64,000 bases of DNA from Chloroflexota bacterium (lineage in GTDB: Bacteria > Chloroflexota > Anaerolineae > Anaerolineales > UBA4823): positions 1-64,000 of the forward strand of contig JAAYXE010000073.1 of the NCBI GenBank assembly GCA_012516075.1, written 5' to 3'. The notes under the pieces were generated by a model. It made no database searches, was not told the origin of the DNA, and was given only the letters and a program-made list of their open reading frames with translations. Both the position numbers and the translations under genes were made by a program. Below, in pieces: positions 34,469 to 43,860 of the stretch (position 1 is its first letter; each line of letters begins with the position of its first letter).

Positions 34469-35524
34469 ATGCTGGGGCCACATCCTCTTATAAACAATCT
34501 GCTATTTCGCTCTCACCCGGCTGCGCTTTTGAATGACCGGCAGGAGTATGTCGACATCTCAGTCGTAATTCCCCTGCTGAATGAAGAAGACAGCATCGAA
34601 CCGCTGGCCGAGCAGACCATTGCGGCGCTGGAAAAGCTGGGGAAGACCTACGAGATTATTTTTATTGATGATGGCAGCACAGACAGCACCTTTGAGAAAC
34701 TCCAGCGCCTGCACAAGACCTGCTCTAATGTGCGCGTGATCCGCTTCCGCCGTAACTTTGGCCAGACAGCGGCCTTTTCTGCCGGTTTCGATTTCGCCCG
34801 CGGAGCGGTCGTTATCACCATGGATGGGGATCTGCAGAACGATCCCAACGATATTGGCAAACTGCTGGAGAAAATCGATGAAGGTTATGACGTAGTCAGC
34901 GGGTGGCGTGTCAACCGCCAGGATACATTCATCACCCGCAAGCTGCCCTCACGCATCGCCAACGGGCTGATCTCGCGGGTGACCGGGGTGCGGCTGCACG
35001 ATTACGGCTGCTCGCTGAAAGCCTATCGCAGCGAGGTGGTGAAGAACATCCATCTCTATGGTGAGATGCACCGCTTCATCCCGGCACTGGCAAGCTGGAT
35101 TGGGGTGCGGGTAGCCGAAGTTCCGGTGAATCACAGCGCCCGTAAGTACGGCAAGTCGAAGTACAACCTCAGCCGCACGATACGGGTGATCCTCGATCTG
35201 TTTACCGTGAAGTTCCTGCTCGATTACGCCACCCGTCCCATACAGATTTTCGGCCTGCTGGGAATCACCAGCCTGACAGCCGGACTGCTGCTGGGCGGGT
35301 ATCTGACCATTCTGCGCCTGTTTTTCGCCACACCACTGAGCGACCGGCCGATTCTGCTCTTCGCCGTGCTGCTGGTGATGCTGGGTGTCCAGCTCATCAC
35401 GATGGGACTTCTGGGAGAAATCATTGTTCGCACGTATCATGAATCACAGGGAAAGGCCATCTATGTAATCCGAGATTTCCTGGCATCGCCTGAGCCATCC
35501 GAGAACACGTCGGAAGTTAACTGA
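34469..35524 (+). CDS. Polyprenyl-phosphate sugar transferase-like GT2 with two membrane helices
   Basis: A 351-residue protein like GtrB/ArnC/DPM1. DISVVIPLLNEEDS begins the GT-A domain near residue 28; IFIDDGSTDSTFEKL and MDGDLQNDP (DGD metal site near 118) follow. KYGKSKYNLSRTIRVILDLF near 230 is the amphipathic helix of the GtrB group. Two membrane helices lie at about 262-285 and 292-325. It should load a sugar onto polyprenyl phosphate on the inner face. It has its own promoter. I cannot decide which sugar. Confidence 0.88.
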   Translation: MLGPHPLINNLLFRSHPAALLNDRQEYVDISVVIPLLNEEDSIEPLAEQTIAALEKLGKTYEIIFIDDGSTDSTFEKLQRLHKTCSNVRVIRFRRNFGQTAAFSAGFDFARGAVVITMDGDLQNDPNDIGKLLEKIDEGYDVVSGWRVNRQDTFITRKLPSRIANGLISRVTGVRLHDYGCSLKAYRSEVVKNIHLYGEMHRFIPALASWIGVRVAEVPVNHSARKYGKSKYNLSRTIRVILDLFTVKFLLDYATRPIQIFGLLGITSLTAGLLLGGYLTILRLFFATPLSDRPILLFAVLLVMLGVQLITMGLLGEIIVRTYHESQGKAIYVIRDFLASPEPSENTSEVN

Positions 35525-35564
35525 CCATTTATCATTCAACCTTACATCATTTGCTGGGGGGAAC

Positions 35565-36329
35565 ATGGAAGCACTCGCTCAGCCCGAGAACAAAAATCTG
35601 GATGGCCTGGTCCTCCAGGAGACAGCCGATATTGAGACTTCTTCAGAAGATTATGCACGCCGTTTTTCCGGAGCTGTCGGCGCCTGGTTTCTGAAGGTGC
35701 AGGAGGAAGCTACACTGCAGATGTTGAAGCCCTACCCGGGGGCTTCTGTTCTGGATGTGGGCGGTGGACACGGACAAATCACCGGCCCGCTGCTGGAGAA
35801 TGGTTTCGAAGTTACCGTCCTGGGCAGTGATGAGGTCTGTGTACAGCGGGTAAAAACCTACCTCGATCATCCTGCCTTCCGCTTTCGAACGGGCAACGTC
35901 GTCGCCCTGCCGTACCACGACTGCCATTTTGATGTGGTCATCAGCTACAGGCTGCTCCCCCATGTAACCCAGTGGGAACGACTGCTGAGTGAACTGGCCC
36001 GGGTCGCCCGTTATGCCGTTATCGTTGATTACCCGGAAGCGTTCAGCTTCAACCTGATTGCCCCCCAGCTCTTTCCTTTCAAGAAGCAGCTGGAAGGGAA
36101 CACCCGTCCGTTTACCTGTTTTCGGCGCTCTCAGCTCGAGCAGGTGTTTGCCAGGGCAGGATTTCAAGTTACCGACTGGTACCCGGAGTTTTTCCTGCCC
36201 ATGGTGCTGCACCGTAAATTAAATTCGGTTGGTATCTCCACCAGGCTGGAAAATTTCTTCCGGGCAGTGGGGGGCACCCGGCTTTTCGGGTCACCAGTCA
36301 TCTTAAAAGCTGTCCGCCAGGGAGGATAA
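35565..36329 (+). CDS. Class I SAM-dependent methyltransferase
   Basis: A 254-residue protein. VLDVGGGHGQITGPLL near 63-78 is the SAM-binding motif I, followed by VTVLGSDE (acidic motif II) and NVVALPYHDCHFDVVISYRLL (motifs III-IV). Such enzymes in glycan loci commonly methylate sugar hydroxyls or cap the chain end. Capping would fit with the Wzt C-terminal domain at 17176, but that link is speculative. GGGGGG-rich sequence just before the ATG serves as ribosome-binding site; the next gene follows within five bases. Confidence 0.85.
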   Translation: MEALAQPENKNLDGLVLQETADIETSSEDYARRFSGAVGAWFLKVQEEATLQMLKPYPGASVLDVGGGHGQITGPLLENGFEVTVLGSDEVCVQRVKTYLDHPAFRFRTGNVVALPYHDCHFDVVISYRLLPHVTQWERLLSELARVARYAVIVDYPEAFSFNLIAPQLFPFKKQLEGNTRPFTCFRRSQLEQVFARAGFQVTDWYPEFFLPMVLHRKLNSVGISTRLENFFRAVGGTRLFGSPVILKAVRQGG

Positions 36330-36333
36330 AAAA

Positions 36334-37584
36334 ATGGATATCCTTGTTCTGGCTCCACAGCCGTTTTTCGTGGAGCGCGGTACGCCCATTGCAGTGGATC
36401 TCGTTCTGCGCGGCTTATCCAAAAGAAAAGACCGGGTGGATGTGCTCACCTACCATCTGGGAGAGGATGTGCATTACGAGGGGGTCACCATTTACCGGAC
36501 GCCGGATATCCCCTTTATCCGGGAGATTCGTCCGGGTTTTTCCATGCGGAAGCTGGTTTGCGACCTGCTCATGCTGCTGTGGGTCTTTCCCCTGGTGCTC
36601 CGCAAGCGCTATCAGGTCATCCACGCAGTGGAGGAAGCGGTTTTCATCGCCCTGCTGCTGAAATTCCTGTTCCGCATCCCCTACGTCTACGACATGGATT
36701 CCTCGCTCTCGGAGCAGATGATCGAGCGCTACCCGCGCCTGTTCAGGCCGGTGAAATTCTTACTGGCATTTTTCGAGCGCCTGGCAATCCGCAGGGCGAT
36801 CGCCGTTGTCCCCGTGTGCGATGCGCTGGTGGAAGATATCGCTCCCTACAAGCCGGGACGTGTGGTCATCCTGCGCGATATCTCGCTGCTGGCATCTACC
36901 AGTAATCCTGTGAAAGAAGACCTGCGCGCCGAACTGGGGATCGAAGGGCCGCTGATGATGTATGTCGGCAACCTGGAAGATTATCAGGGAATCGACCTCT
37001 TGCTGGAGAGCTTCGCTTTGGCGGTGAAAAACGCGCGCAACAATGCCAGCCTGGTGATCATCGGTGGAAAGCAGGCGGACATCCAGAAATACCAGGCCCT
37101 GGCGCGCAGCCTGAACATCCACACGCGAGTGCATTTCCTCGGCCCGAAGCCGGTTGAAAACCTGGCGGATTATCTGGCGCAGGCCGATATCCTGGTATCC
37201 CCGCGCATCAAGGGTAAAAACACCCCCATGAAAATTTACTCCTACCTGGACAGCGGGAAAGCGCTGCTGGCGACAAACCTGCCCACGCACACGCAGGTGT
37301 TGAATGATAACGTGGCGCTTCTGGTGGACCCCTCACCCAGGGTGTTCTCTCATGGGGTGCTGAGGCTGGTTGAAGACCGCTACCTGCGCCAGAAGCTTGG
37401 TCAGGCCGCGAAGGAGCTGGTGCAAGAGCGCCACACCTATACGGTCTTTCAGGAGACGCTGAACACGCTCTACGACTGGATACAGATCGACCTGGGGCTG
37501 CAAAAAACGGCATCAGGCAGTATCCAGACCCCTGAAGCTTTCACTGCCGGGCTCAGGCAGAAGAAGACGACTCCCAACGATTAA
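36334..37584 (+). CDS. Family 4 glycosyltransferase
   Basis: A 416-residue GT-B protein. DILVLAPQPFFVERGTPIAV forms the N-terminal strand and loop. GPLMMYVGNLEDYQGIDLLL near 205-224 begins the donor domain. The usual E-x7-E segment is replaced by KGKNTPMKIYSYLDSGKALLA near 289-309, in which the first Glu is not present; this variant occurs in several GT4 subgroups. GGAGGATAAAAAA before the ATG is a strong site. It lies between the methyltransferase gene and the FAD-enzyme gene, five bases from the latter. Confidence 0.85.
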   Translation: MDILVLAPQPFFVERGTPIAVDLVLRGLSKRKDRVDVLTYHLGEDVHYEGVTIYRTPDIPFIREIRPGFSMRKLVCDLLMLLWVFPLVLRKRYQVIHAVEEAVFIALLLKFLFRIPYVYDMDSSLSEQMIERYPRLFRPVKFLLAFFERLAIRRAIAVVPVCDALVEDIAPYKPGRVVILRDISLLASTSNPVKEDLRAELGIEGPLMMYVGNLEDYQGIDLLLESFALAVKNARNNASLVIIGGKQADIQKYQALARSLNIHTRVHFLGPKPVENLADYLAQADILVSPRIKGKNTPMKIYSYLDSGKALLATNLPTHTQVLNDNVALLVDPSPRVFSHGVLRLVEDRYLRQKLGQAAKELVQERHTYTVFQETLNTLYDWIQIDLGLQKTASGSIQTPEAFTAGLRQKKTTPND

Positions 37585-37589
37585 CCGTT

Positions 37590-39266
37590 ATGCAGAGAGA
37601 TATCGCTGGGCTATCCTCGAAGCAGTTCGATATCGCTGTGATCGGGGGCGGAATTTACGGCGCCTGCGTGGCATGGGAGGCCGCCTCGCGCGGGCTGTCG
37701 GTCGCGCTGGTGGAGAAGAATGATTTTGCCTGGGCCACTTCAGCCAACAGTCTGAAGACAATCCACGGCGGCTTCCGCTACTTGCAGAACATGGACCTGG
37801 CGCGCATCCGGGAGTCGGTGGTCGAACGGCGAAACCTGATGTATATGGCGCCCCATCTGGTGCATCCCCTGCCGGTTCTGGTGCCGGCTTACGGCCACAG
37901 CATGCGCGGCCTGGAAGCTCTTTCAGCCGGTTTGCTGGCCTACGAAGTCCTCAGCGCCGACCGCAATCGCCTTTCAGACCCCAGCAAGTACATCCCCTCC
38001 GGCCGGCGGCTCTCGACGAACGAGGTCCTTGAGCGTCTGCCGGGCATTCCCAAAAAGGGGCTGAGCGGCGGCATCGTTTTTTACGATGCGCAGGTTTACA
38101 ACTCAGAGCGCCTGGTGATCGCCTTCCTGGAAGCAGCCTCCCGCGCTGGAGCCTGTCTGGCGAATTATGCTGAGGTCACCGGTCTGCTGCTCGATGGCGG
38201 CCAGGTGACCGGGCTGGTGGTGATGGACCGCGAGAGCGGCCTGAACTTCCAGGTGCGGTCCCGCCTGGTGATAAACTGCGCAGGCCCCTGGGCCAACTGT
38301 ATCACCGCTATGGCGGGGAAAAACGGATCTCAGCCCGTCCCCGGCCTGGCGCGCGCCGTAAACGTGATCGTGCCGGCCATCTTTGACGACTATGCCGTTG
38401 GTCTTCCCGGAAAGAATAACTATCAGGTCAACGGCGCAGCGAACAAGACGAATTTACTTTTTGTCTCCCCCTGGCGGGGGTATTCGGTTGCCGGGACCCT
38501 CTACACCCCGCACAACTTGCCGCCGGACCAGCTCAATGTGACGGGCGGTGAGCTGCGCTTCCTGCTCCAGCAGCTCAACCAGGCCTATCCGCCGGCGGAC
38601 CTGTCGCTGGAAAATATCACCTTTGTGCATGTCGGGCTGCTGCCCCTGACAGAGGCGTATCCACAGCAGCCGGCTTTTGCCCTCGACCGCCGCTATCACA
38701 TCATAGACCACCGCAGGGAGGGACGCGACGGGCTGTGGACGGTCGTAGGGGTCAAATACACCACGGCTCGCGACGTCGCTCAAAAAGTAATCACACGCGC
38801 CCTCATTCGCCTGAACAAACATTTCCGTCGTTCTGTGTCGGCGAAGATGCGCCTGCCGGGCGGCGAGATCGAAGATTTCAACCGCTTTGCTGACGGTGCT
38901 GTGGACAGCTGCCCGCAGGGGCTTCCGGCCCATCTGGTCCGCTCGCTGGTGCACAACTACGGGTCCGAGTACCCCCGGGTGCTGGCCTGTTTTGACCCGC
39001 ATGACAGTCAGGGACAGTCGCTGCCTGGTGATCTGGCCCTGCTGCGAGCTGAGGTGCTGCATGCTGTGCGCTTCGAAATGGCGGTAAAGCTTGCGGATGT
39101 GGTGCTGCGCCGCACAGAACTGGGATCGGCAGCCCGGCCTGCACGCTCTGTGCTGCAGCTGTGTGCCAGTGAGATGGCCCGGGAACTGGGCTGGGATGAG
39201 GCGCGCATTACACGGGAGATCGAAGAAGTTGAGCGAATTTACCACTGGAACGGCCGCGAAAGTTGA
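37590..39266 (+). CDS. GlpD-like FAD-dependent dehydrogenase (glycerol-3-phosphate dehydrogenase family)
   Basis: A 558-residue flavoenzyme. IAVIGGGIYGACVAWEA near 14-30 is the FAD-binding GxGxxG fold. TIHGGFRYLQNMDLARI near 57-73 corresponds to the GlpD motif following FAD attachment. GVKYTTARDVAQKV near 387 is the GlpD G-x-K-x-T-T motif. The C-terminal helical domain is present. GlpD oxidises sn-glycerol 3-phosphate to dihydroxyacetone phosphate at the membrane. In this glycosyltransferase operon a different polyol- or sugar-phosphate substrate, or supply or removal of glycerol phosphate for the glycan, is possible. The methyltransferase gene overlaps its 3' end. Confidence 0.8.
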   Translation: MQRDIAGLSSKQFDIAVIGGGIYGACVAWEAASRGLSVALVEKNDFAWATSANSLKTIHGGFRYLQNMDLARIRESVVERRNLMYMAPHLVHPLPVLVPAYGHSMRGLEALSAGLLAYEVLSADRNRLSDPSKYIPSGRRLSTNEVLERLPGIPKKGLSGGIVFYDAQVYNSERLVIAFLEAASRAGACLANYAEVTGLLLDGGQVTGLVVMDRESGLNFQVRSRLVINCAGPWANCITAMAGKNGSQPVPGLARAVNVIVPAIFDDYAVGLPGKNNYQVNGAANKTNLLFVSPWRGYSVAGTLYTPHNLPPDQLNVTGGELRFLLQQLNQAYPPADLSLENITFVHVGLLPLTEAYPQQPAFALDRRYHIIDHRREGRDGLWTVVGVKYTTARDVAQKVITRALIRLNKHFRRSVSAKMRLPGGEIEDFNRFADGAVDSCPQGLPAHLVRSLVHNYGSEYPRVLACFDPHDSQGQSLPGDLALLRAEVLHAVRFEMAVKLADVVLRRTELGSAARPARSVLQLCASEMARELGWDEARITREIEEVERIYHWNGRES

Positions 39267-40056
39267 AACCCCGGCCGGCGTGGACTGGCCGCTGCGCCTG
39301 TTCAATAAATCCGTCCTCAAACAGCGCAAGCTGCGCGAGATCGTAGATATGCTCGGCCCGGTGGACGGCCAGCACTGCCTGGATATCGGCGGCGATAACG
39401 GGGTGATCAGCTATCTGCTGCGCCAGCGCGGCGGTGCCTGGAAGAGTGCGGACCTGGATGCGCATACGGTGAACGCCATCCGTGAGCTGGTCGGCCCGCA
39501 GGTCTACCAGATCAATGACCGGCAGGTCCCATTCGATGATAACGAGTTCGACGCTGTGGTGATCGTGGATTTCCTCGAACACATCGAGCGCGACGATCAC
39601 TTTATTGCGGAAATGCAGCGTATTCTGAAGCCGGGCGGCAGGTTGATTATCAACGTCCCTCACATCAAAAACAGCCTGCTTCGTCGTTTGCGCCAGGCCA
39701 TCGGCCAGACAGATGAAAAGCACGGTCACCTGCGGCAGGGATATAACCAGCAGACCATCGAGATCCTCCTGGGAGATCGCTTCACGCTGGAGGCTTCGAA
39801 AACCTATTCGAAGTTTTTTTCAGAGTTCATCGACACGCTGATCGTGTTTTCGGTTTCTTTGCTGAAAGGGAAGAAGCAGGAGCAGTCTAAGAAAGGACTG
39901 GTGGTCACAGGAAAGGATTTAAAGGCCTACCAGTCGATGTTCCGTTTGTATGCCCTGATCTATCCGCTGGTGTGGCTGGTATCTAAACTGGATGCGCTGC
40001 TCTTTTTCCGCAGCGGGTATATGTGGATCGGTAGAGCCAGGGTGAGGAAAAGCTGA
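39229..40056 (+). CDS. Class I SAM-dependent methyltransferase
   Basis: About 275 residues. HCLDIGGDNGVISYLLRQ is the SAM-binding motif I, and VPFDDNEFDAVVIVDFLEHI (motif IV) and LKPGGRLIINVPH (post-motif) follow. The frame is open much further upstream inside the previous gene, so the start is uncertain: TTG 39229 overlaps the dehydrogenase gene by 38 bases, while GTG 39280 gives no overlap but would have no ribosome-binding site. I use 39229. The C-terminal 70 residues include a hydrophobic segment, suggesting membrane contact. Likely a sugar or lipid-carrier methyltransferase. Confidence 0.75.
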   Translation: MSEFTTGTAAKVETPAGVDWPLRLFNKSVLKQRKLREIVDMLGPVDGQHCLDIGGDNGVISYLLRQRGGAWKSADLDAHTVNAIRELVGPQVYQINDRQVPFDDNEFDAVVIVDFLEHIERDDHFIAEMQRILKPGGRLIINVPHIKNSLLRRLRQAIGQTDEKHGHLRQGYNQQTIEILLGDRFTLEASKTYSKFFSEFIDTLIVFSVSLLKGKKQEQSKKGLVVTGKDLKAYQSMFRLYALIYPLVWLVSKLDALLFFRSGYMWIGRARVRKS

Positions 40057-40114
40057 GTTGTTTCTGTATACAGGGGGAGGGCCGCAGCAATAACTAAATT
40101 TACAGGTGTTAACA

Positions 40115-41146
40115 ATGTCGGTAAATACTGTACTGGTAACCGGTGGAACTGGTTTTACGGGTGGTCATCTCTGTGAAAGATTGGTAAAGGAAGGATATCA
40201 CGTTCGTGCTCTGGTTCGAGAACCGGAGAAGGCCCAGGATCTGCAGGGCTGGGGCGTTGAGATCGTCCCGGGAGATGTGCGCGATCCGCAGTCGCTGCAG
40301 GCAGCGGTGCAGGGGGTTGATACGGTTTATCACATCGCTGCCCTTTTCCGCCAGGGGAATGCCTCCCGCAGGGAGCTGTGGGAAGTTAACGCACAGGGCA
40401 CTGAGAATATGCTTGAAGCGGCCGCCCGGGCCGGCGTGCGTCGTTTTATCCACTGCAGCACGATCGGCGTTCACGGCGATGTGAAGGATTCACCAGTCAA
40501 TGAAGATGCTCCCTACAGCCCGGGGGACGAGTATCAGGAGACCAAACTGGAGGGCGAGCTGATCGCTCAGCGCTACGTGAAGGAAGGCCGGCTGCCGGTG
40601 ACCATCTTTCGTCCGGCAGGAATTTACGGCCCGCGCGATCTGCGGTTCTTGAAGCTGGTGAAGTCTATACAGCAGGGCACCTTCGCCATGATCGGATCGG
40701 GGAAGACGCTGTTTCACCCTGTATATATCGACGCCCTCGTCGATGGAATCCTGCTGTGTGCTGAAAAGGATCAGGCGGTAGGAAAAGTGTACATTCTGGG
40801 CGGTAGTGAGATCGTCAGCCTGAATGAGCTGGTAAATGTGATTGCCAGCGTGCTGGGCGTCCGGCCTCCGTTTCTGCGTGTTCCTTTCACCCCGGTCTAT
40901 GCCGTCAGCTATCTGTGCGAACTGGTCTGTGCTCCGCTAGGTATTGACCCGCCGCTGTACCGCCGCAGGACAGCCTTTTTTCACAAGTCCCGCGCCTTTG
41001 ATATCTCACGCGCCGTGAAGGAACTGGGTTTCAAACCTGAAGTAACGCTGCGTGAGGGGCTCGAATGCACTGTGCAGTGGTATGAGCAGAACGGATTTAT
41101 CCGACCCAGGAACTCGAACTCGCATAAGGAAGAAATGCTCCTATGA
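40115..41146 (+). CDS. NAD-dependent epimerase/dehydratase (extended SDR)
   Basis: About 343 residues. LVTGGTGFTGGHLCERL is the N-terminal NAD(P)-binding G-x-x-G-x-x-G motif. YQETK near residue 141 is the catalytic Y-x3-K, and RPAGIYGPRD the usual following block. The C-terminal half resembles the 3-beta-hydroxysteroid dehydrogenase-like branch more than UDP-galactose epimerase. ATG 40115 follows AGGTG at good distance. The paralogue at 47753 shares the same order of motifs. A nucleotide-sugar or carrier-lipid substrate is likely. It overlaps the pyruvyltransferase gene by four bases. Confidence 0.85.
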   Translation: MSVNTVLVTGGTGFTGGHLCERLVKEGYHVRALVREPEKAQDLQGWGVEIVPGDVRDPQSLQAAVQGVDTVYHIAALFRQGNASRRELWEVNAQGTENMLEAAARAGVRRFIHCSTIGVHGDVKDSPVNEDAPYSPGDEYQETKLEGELIAQRYVKEGRLPVTIFRPAGIYGPRDLRFLKLVKSIQQGTFAMIGSGKTLFHPVYIDALVDGILLCAEKDQAVGKVYILGGSEIVSLNELVNVIASVLGVRPPFLRVPFTPVYAVSYLCELVCAPLGIDPPLYRRRTAFFHKSRAFDISRAVKELGFKPEVTLREGLECTVQWYEQNGFIRPRNSNSHKEEMLL

Positions 41147-42387
41147 AAAATCGCACTGGTACTCAGCGCATATGTGTTTTGGGGAACTTTTCAGGCCGCA
41201 ACGCGGGAGATATGGCGATTCTGGGTGCCCTGATCCAGGATGTATCGGAACAGTACCCGGAGGTGAAATTTGTGGTGCCCACCATGAACCCCGGTTTTGT
41301 GCGCCGCTCGTTTCCCGATCATGACGTGGAAGCGGTATCGCTTATGCCCTGGGCGCTCAGCCTGAAGATCCTGGGGCTGCCCGTCTTCCGCGCCGTGTTG
41401 AGTTCGGACCTGGTGCTGGTGACAGACAACATCCTCTTCGATATGAAGCTGCTCAACCCGCTGTTCAACTATCTCTTCACGCTTTCACTGGTGCTGCCCC
41501 TGGCGAAGCGCCGCGGCATCCCGGTAGTGCTCTATAACATGAGCCTGGGACCCGTCTCCACACCGCGCGGCATTGCCTGCTTCAAACGGGTGATCGACAG
41601 CACCAGGCTGCTCATCCTGCGCGATACCCAGTCGTGCGATTTGCTGACTCGACTGGGACTGAAACACGGCCCGGTTGAGATCCGGGCTGACTGCGCCCTG
41701 AACACCCGCCCGGCCGGCGCTGCACGGCTCACAGAGATCATCCGCAAAGAAGGCCTGTTCCAGAATCCGCACGGGACCATCGGTTTCAATATCAATGCCT
41801 ACCTGGACGCTTACATCCGTAAGGACGGCGACAGCGCCGATGTGCAGCTTTTCTCGGATGTCATCGCCCAGACCGTCGACCGGTTGATCCAGGCAACCAG
41901 CATGGATGTGCTCTTTATCGTGACGCAGGTGATGGACATCCAGATTACAGAGGACGTGCTGCGCCGGGTGCGCAATCGCGAACGGGTGCGGGTGATTTCC
42001 AACAAAGACTACAGTTACCAGGAGCTGACCGCTGTGATGGGGCGGCTGGAAATTCTGGCTGGTATGCGCACGCATGCGCTCATCCTGGCCGCCTCGGTCG
42101 GCACTCCAGTGGTGGGAATTATCTCTTATCCCAAGACAGCGGGCTTCCTGGAATCGATCAACCAGAGTGAATGGACGATCCCGTTCAAAGACCTGTCGGT
42201 CAGCGCACTGACCGATCTGGTGCTGAGGGCCTGCCGGCAGCGTGCTCAAATCCGTGAAAGTCTCCTTCCAGCGGTGGAGGCGGAAAAGGAAAAAGCGCGC
42301 GACGCTGCAATGCTGCTGCGTCCCTACATGAAAGGACAGCCGGGGATCGCTTATCAATCGCAAAAGACCGCCGATCATGTGCCCTGA
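41143..42387 (+). CDS. Polysaccharide pyruvyl transferase family protein
   Basis: A 414-residue protein of the CsaB/WcaK type. GNFSGRNAGDMAILGALIQD near 14-33 is the N-terminal signature (usually N-x-G-D-x-A-I). LAGMRTHALILAASVGTPVVG near 305-325 is the conserved block with a G-x-R-x-H motif. The family moves pyruvate from phosphoenolpyruvate to a sugar, forming a ketal. In monoderm bacteria, CsaB pyruvylates cell-wall polysaccharide so that SLH-domain proteins can bind. ATG overlaps the preceding stop (ATGA). The next gene is an F420-dehydrogenase-beta-like protein, a pairing often seen in glycan loci. Confidence 0.85.
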   Translation: MKNRTGTQRICVLGNFSGRNAGDMAILGALIQDVSEQYPEVKFVVPTMNPGFVRRSFPDHDVEAVSLMPWALSLKILGLPVFRAVLSSDLVLVTDNILFDMKLLNPLFNYLFTLSLVLPLAKRRGIPVVLYNMSLGPVSTPRGIACFKRVIDSTRLLILRDTQSCDLLTRLGLKHGPVEIRADCALNTRPAGAARLTEIIRKEGLFQNPHGTIGFNINAYLDAYIRKDGDSADVQLFSDVIAQTVDRLIQATSMDVLFIVTQVMDIQITEDVLRRVRNRERVRVISNKDYSYQELTAVMGRLEILAGMRTHALILAASVGTPVVGIISYPKTAGFLESINQSEWTIPFKDLSVSALTDLVLRACRQRAQIRESLLPAVEAEKEKARDAAMLLRPYMKGQPGIAYQSQKTADHVP

Positions 42388-42446
42388 AAGGCACTCCTTT
42401 GCTCGATGACTGGTGCTGCTGTTTACTGTAAAGGTATGGTTCATGG

Positions 42447-43823
42447 ATGACGGATCAAAACGAACGTTCTTATCTTGAATTGGGACTCCAGCAGGCGGAA
42501 TCCCCGCTGTGGGTGATCCCCAGGGACCTGTGTACACGCTGCGGCGCCTGTCATGTCATCTGCCCGACGAATGTAGTGCGCTTTGAGGATGAGTATCCTT
42601 TTATTCAGACCGGCGGCTGTATTGACTGTGGTCTGTGCCTGGATGTCTGCCCGGGTATCGAGTTCAACCTGCAGGAAATGCACCGGGAGATGTATCAGGC
42701 GGATTACGACCCCACAAAAATGGGCGGTCACTACCGCCAGGCCTATGTAGGGTTTTCATCCCGTCCGGACGTACGGAAAGAAGGGGCCTCCGGCGGTGTC
42801 GTAACCCAGATGCTGATCCACCTGCTGCGTGAGGGAATGATCGATGGAGCGATCGTCATCGGCAGTTCCCCCGATGACCCGACTATTCCGATGCCGTTTA
42901 TCGCCCGCACTGAAGCGGAGATCCTGGAAGCGGCCCAGTCCAAGTACTCTGTTGTCGCCAACACAAAGGTGCTTCGCGATCTGCGCAAAACGAAAGAGCG
43001 TTTTGCCTTTGTTGGTGTGGCCTGCCAGATTCACGGACTGCGCAAGCTGCAGAAGCTGAATAAGCGCATGGCTGAGCGCTGTGTGATCACGATCGGGCTG
43101 GCCTGCCGGGGCACCCTGGAACGCCAGGCAACTCGCGATCTGCTTCAGGTGCAGGGCGTAAATCTGGAGCAGGTTCAAAAGCTGGAATACCGGGGTGGGC
43201 CCTTCCCGGGGAAATTCAGGGCTCGCTATAAGGATGGTTCCATTCAGGAGTTGAGTCCCTTTGAGTTTAAAGACGGCGCATTTCTCAACCTGATGCGCCT
43301 GTACATGCCGCCGCGCTGCCATCTCTGCCCCGATTACTCCGCCGAGTTCGCCGATATTTCCTGTTCGGATATCTTTCTGGGCGGCAAGGATGGTGACTAC
43401 CGCTACAAGCAGGGTACCACGGTGGTCGTCTGCCGCACTGAGAAGGGCGAGCAGATTTTGAAGGGTATGGTGGAGAAAGGCGCGCTGTATCTGGATCCGA
43501 TCCAGCCAGAGACGCTCGAGATGAGCTACAGCCATGTGCGCCGGCACCGCAAAGCGATCCCATTCCTGCGCATTCAGGATCTCAGGAGAGCAGGCAGGCC
43601 GGCACCCGAATACGGAATCGAAGTCAAATCGAGATTTTCTGACCGCATTTATGACCTGTTCTACCGGGCGACCTATTTCTTTACGCCTTTCCCCCGGCTC
43701 AAGATCCTGATCCTGCGCTTCCTGTATTCGCCGCTGGGGACAGCTCTGATTGGCCTCAAAGTCAGTGTCAAAAAGGTACGCCGCGGGCTGAAGGCGAGGA
43801 AAGCCTGGTCGCGCGGCGCCTGA
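42447..43823 (+). CDS. Coenzyme F420 hydrogenase/dehydrogenase beta-subunit-like iron-sulfur protein
   Basis: A 458-residue protein. The N-terminus has two 4Fe-4S ferredoxin motifs: CTRCGACHVICPTNVV near 30-45 and CIDCGLCLDVCPG near 57-69. Residues about 95-370 match the FrhB/FdhB N- and C-terminal domains, with further Cys in PPRCHLCPDYSAEFADISC near 290-308. Members bind flavin and F420 or similar. Copies in glycan loci sit next to pyruvyltransferases and have no proven role; reduction of a sugar intermediate or of a cofactor is conceivable. The C-terminal 60 residues are basic and hydrophobic. The nearest in-frame ATG is used as start. Confidence 0.82.
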   Translation: MTDQNERSYLELGLQQAESPLWVIPRDLCTRCGACHVICPTNVVRFEDEYPFIQTGGCIDCGLCLDVCPGIEFNLQEMHREMYQADYDPTKMGGHYRQAYVGFSSRPDVRKEGASGGVVTQMLIHLLREGMIDGAIVIGSSPDDPTIPMPFIARTEAEILEAAQSKYSVVANTKVLRDLRKTKERFAFVGVACQIHGLRKLQKLNKRMAERCVITIGLACRGTLERQATRDLLQVQGVNLEQVQKLEYRGGPFPGKFRARYKDGSIQELSPFEFKDGAFLNLMRLYMPPRCHLCPDYSAEFADISCSDIFLGGKDGDYRYKQGTTVVVCRTEKGEQILKGMVEKGALYLDPIQPETLEMSYSHVRRHRKAIPFLRIQDLRRAGRPAPEYGIEVKSRFSDRIYDLFYRATYFFTPFPRLKILILRFLYSPLGTALIGLKVSVKKVRRGLKARKAWSRGA

Positions 43824-43860
43824 CCTGTGCGGCGGCAGGTGACCCGCTGGCGAATCACGG

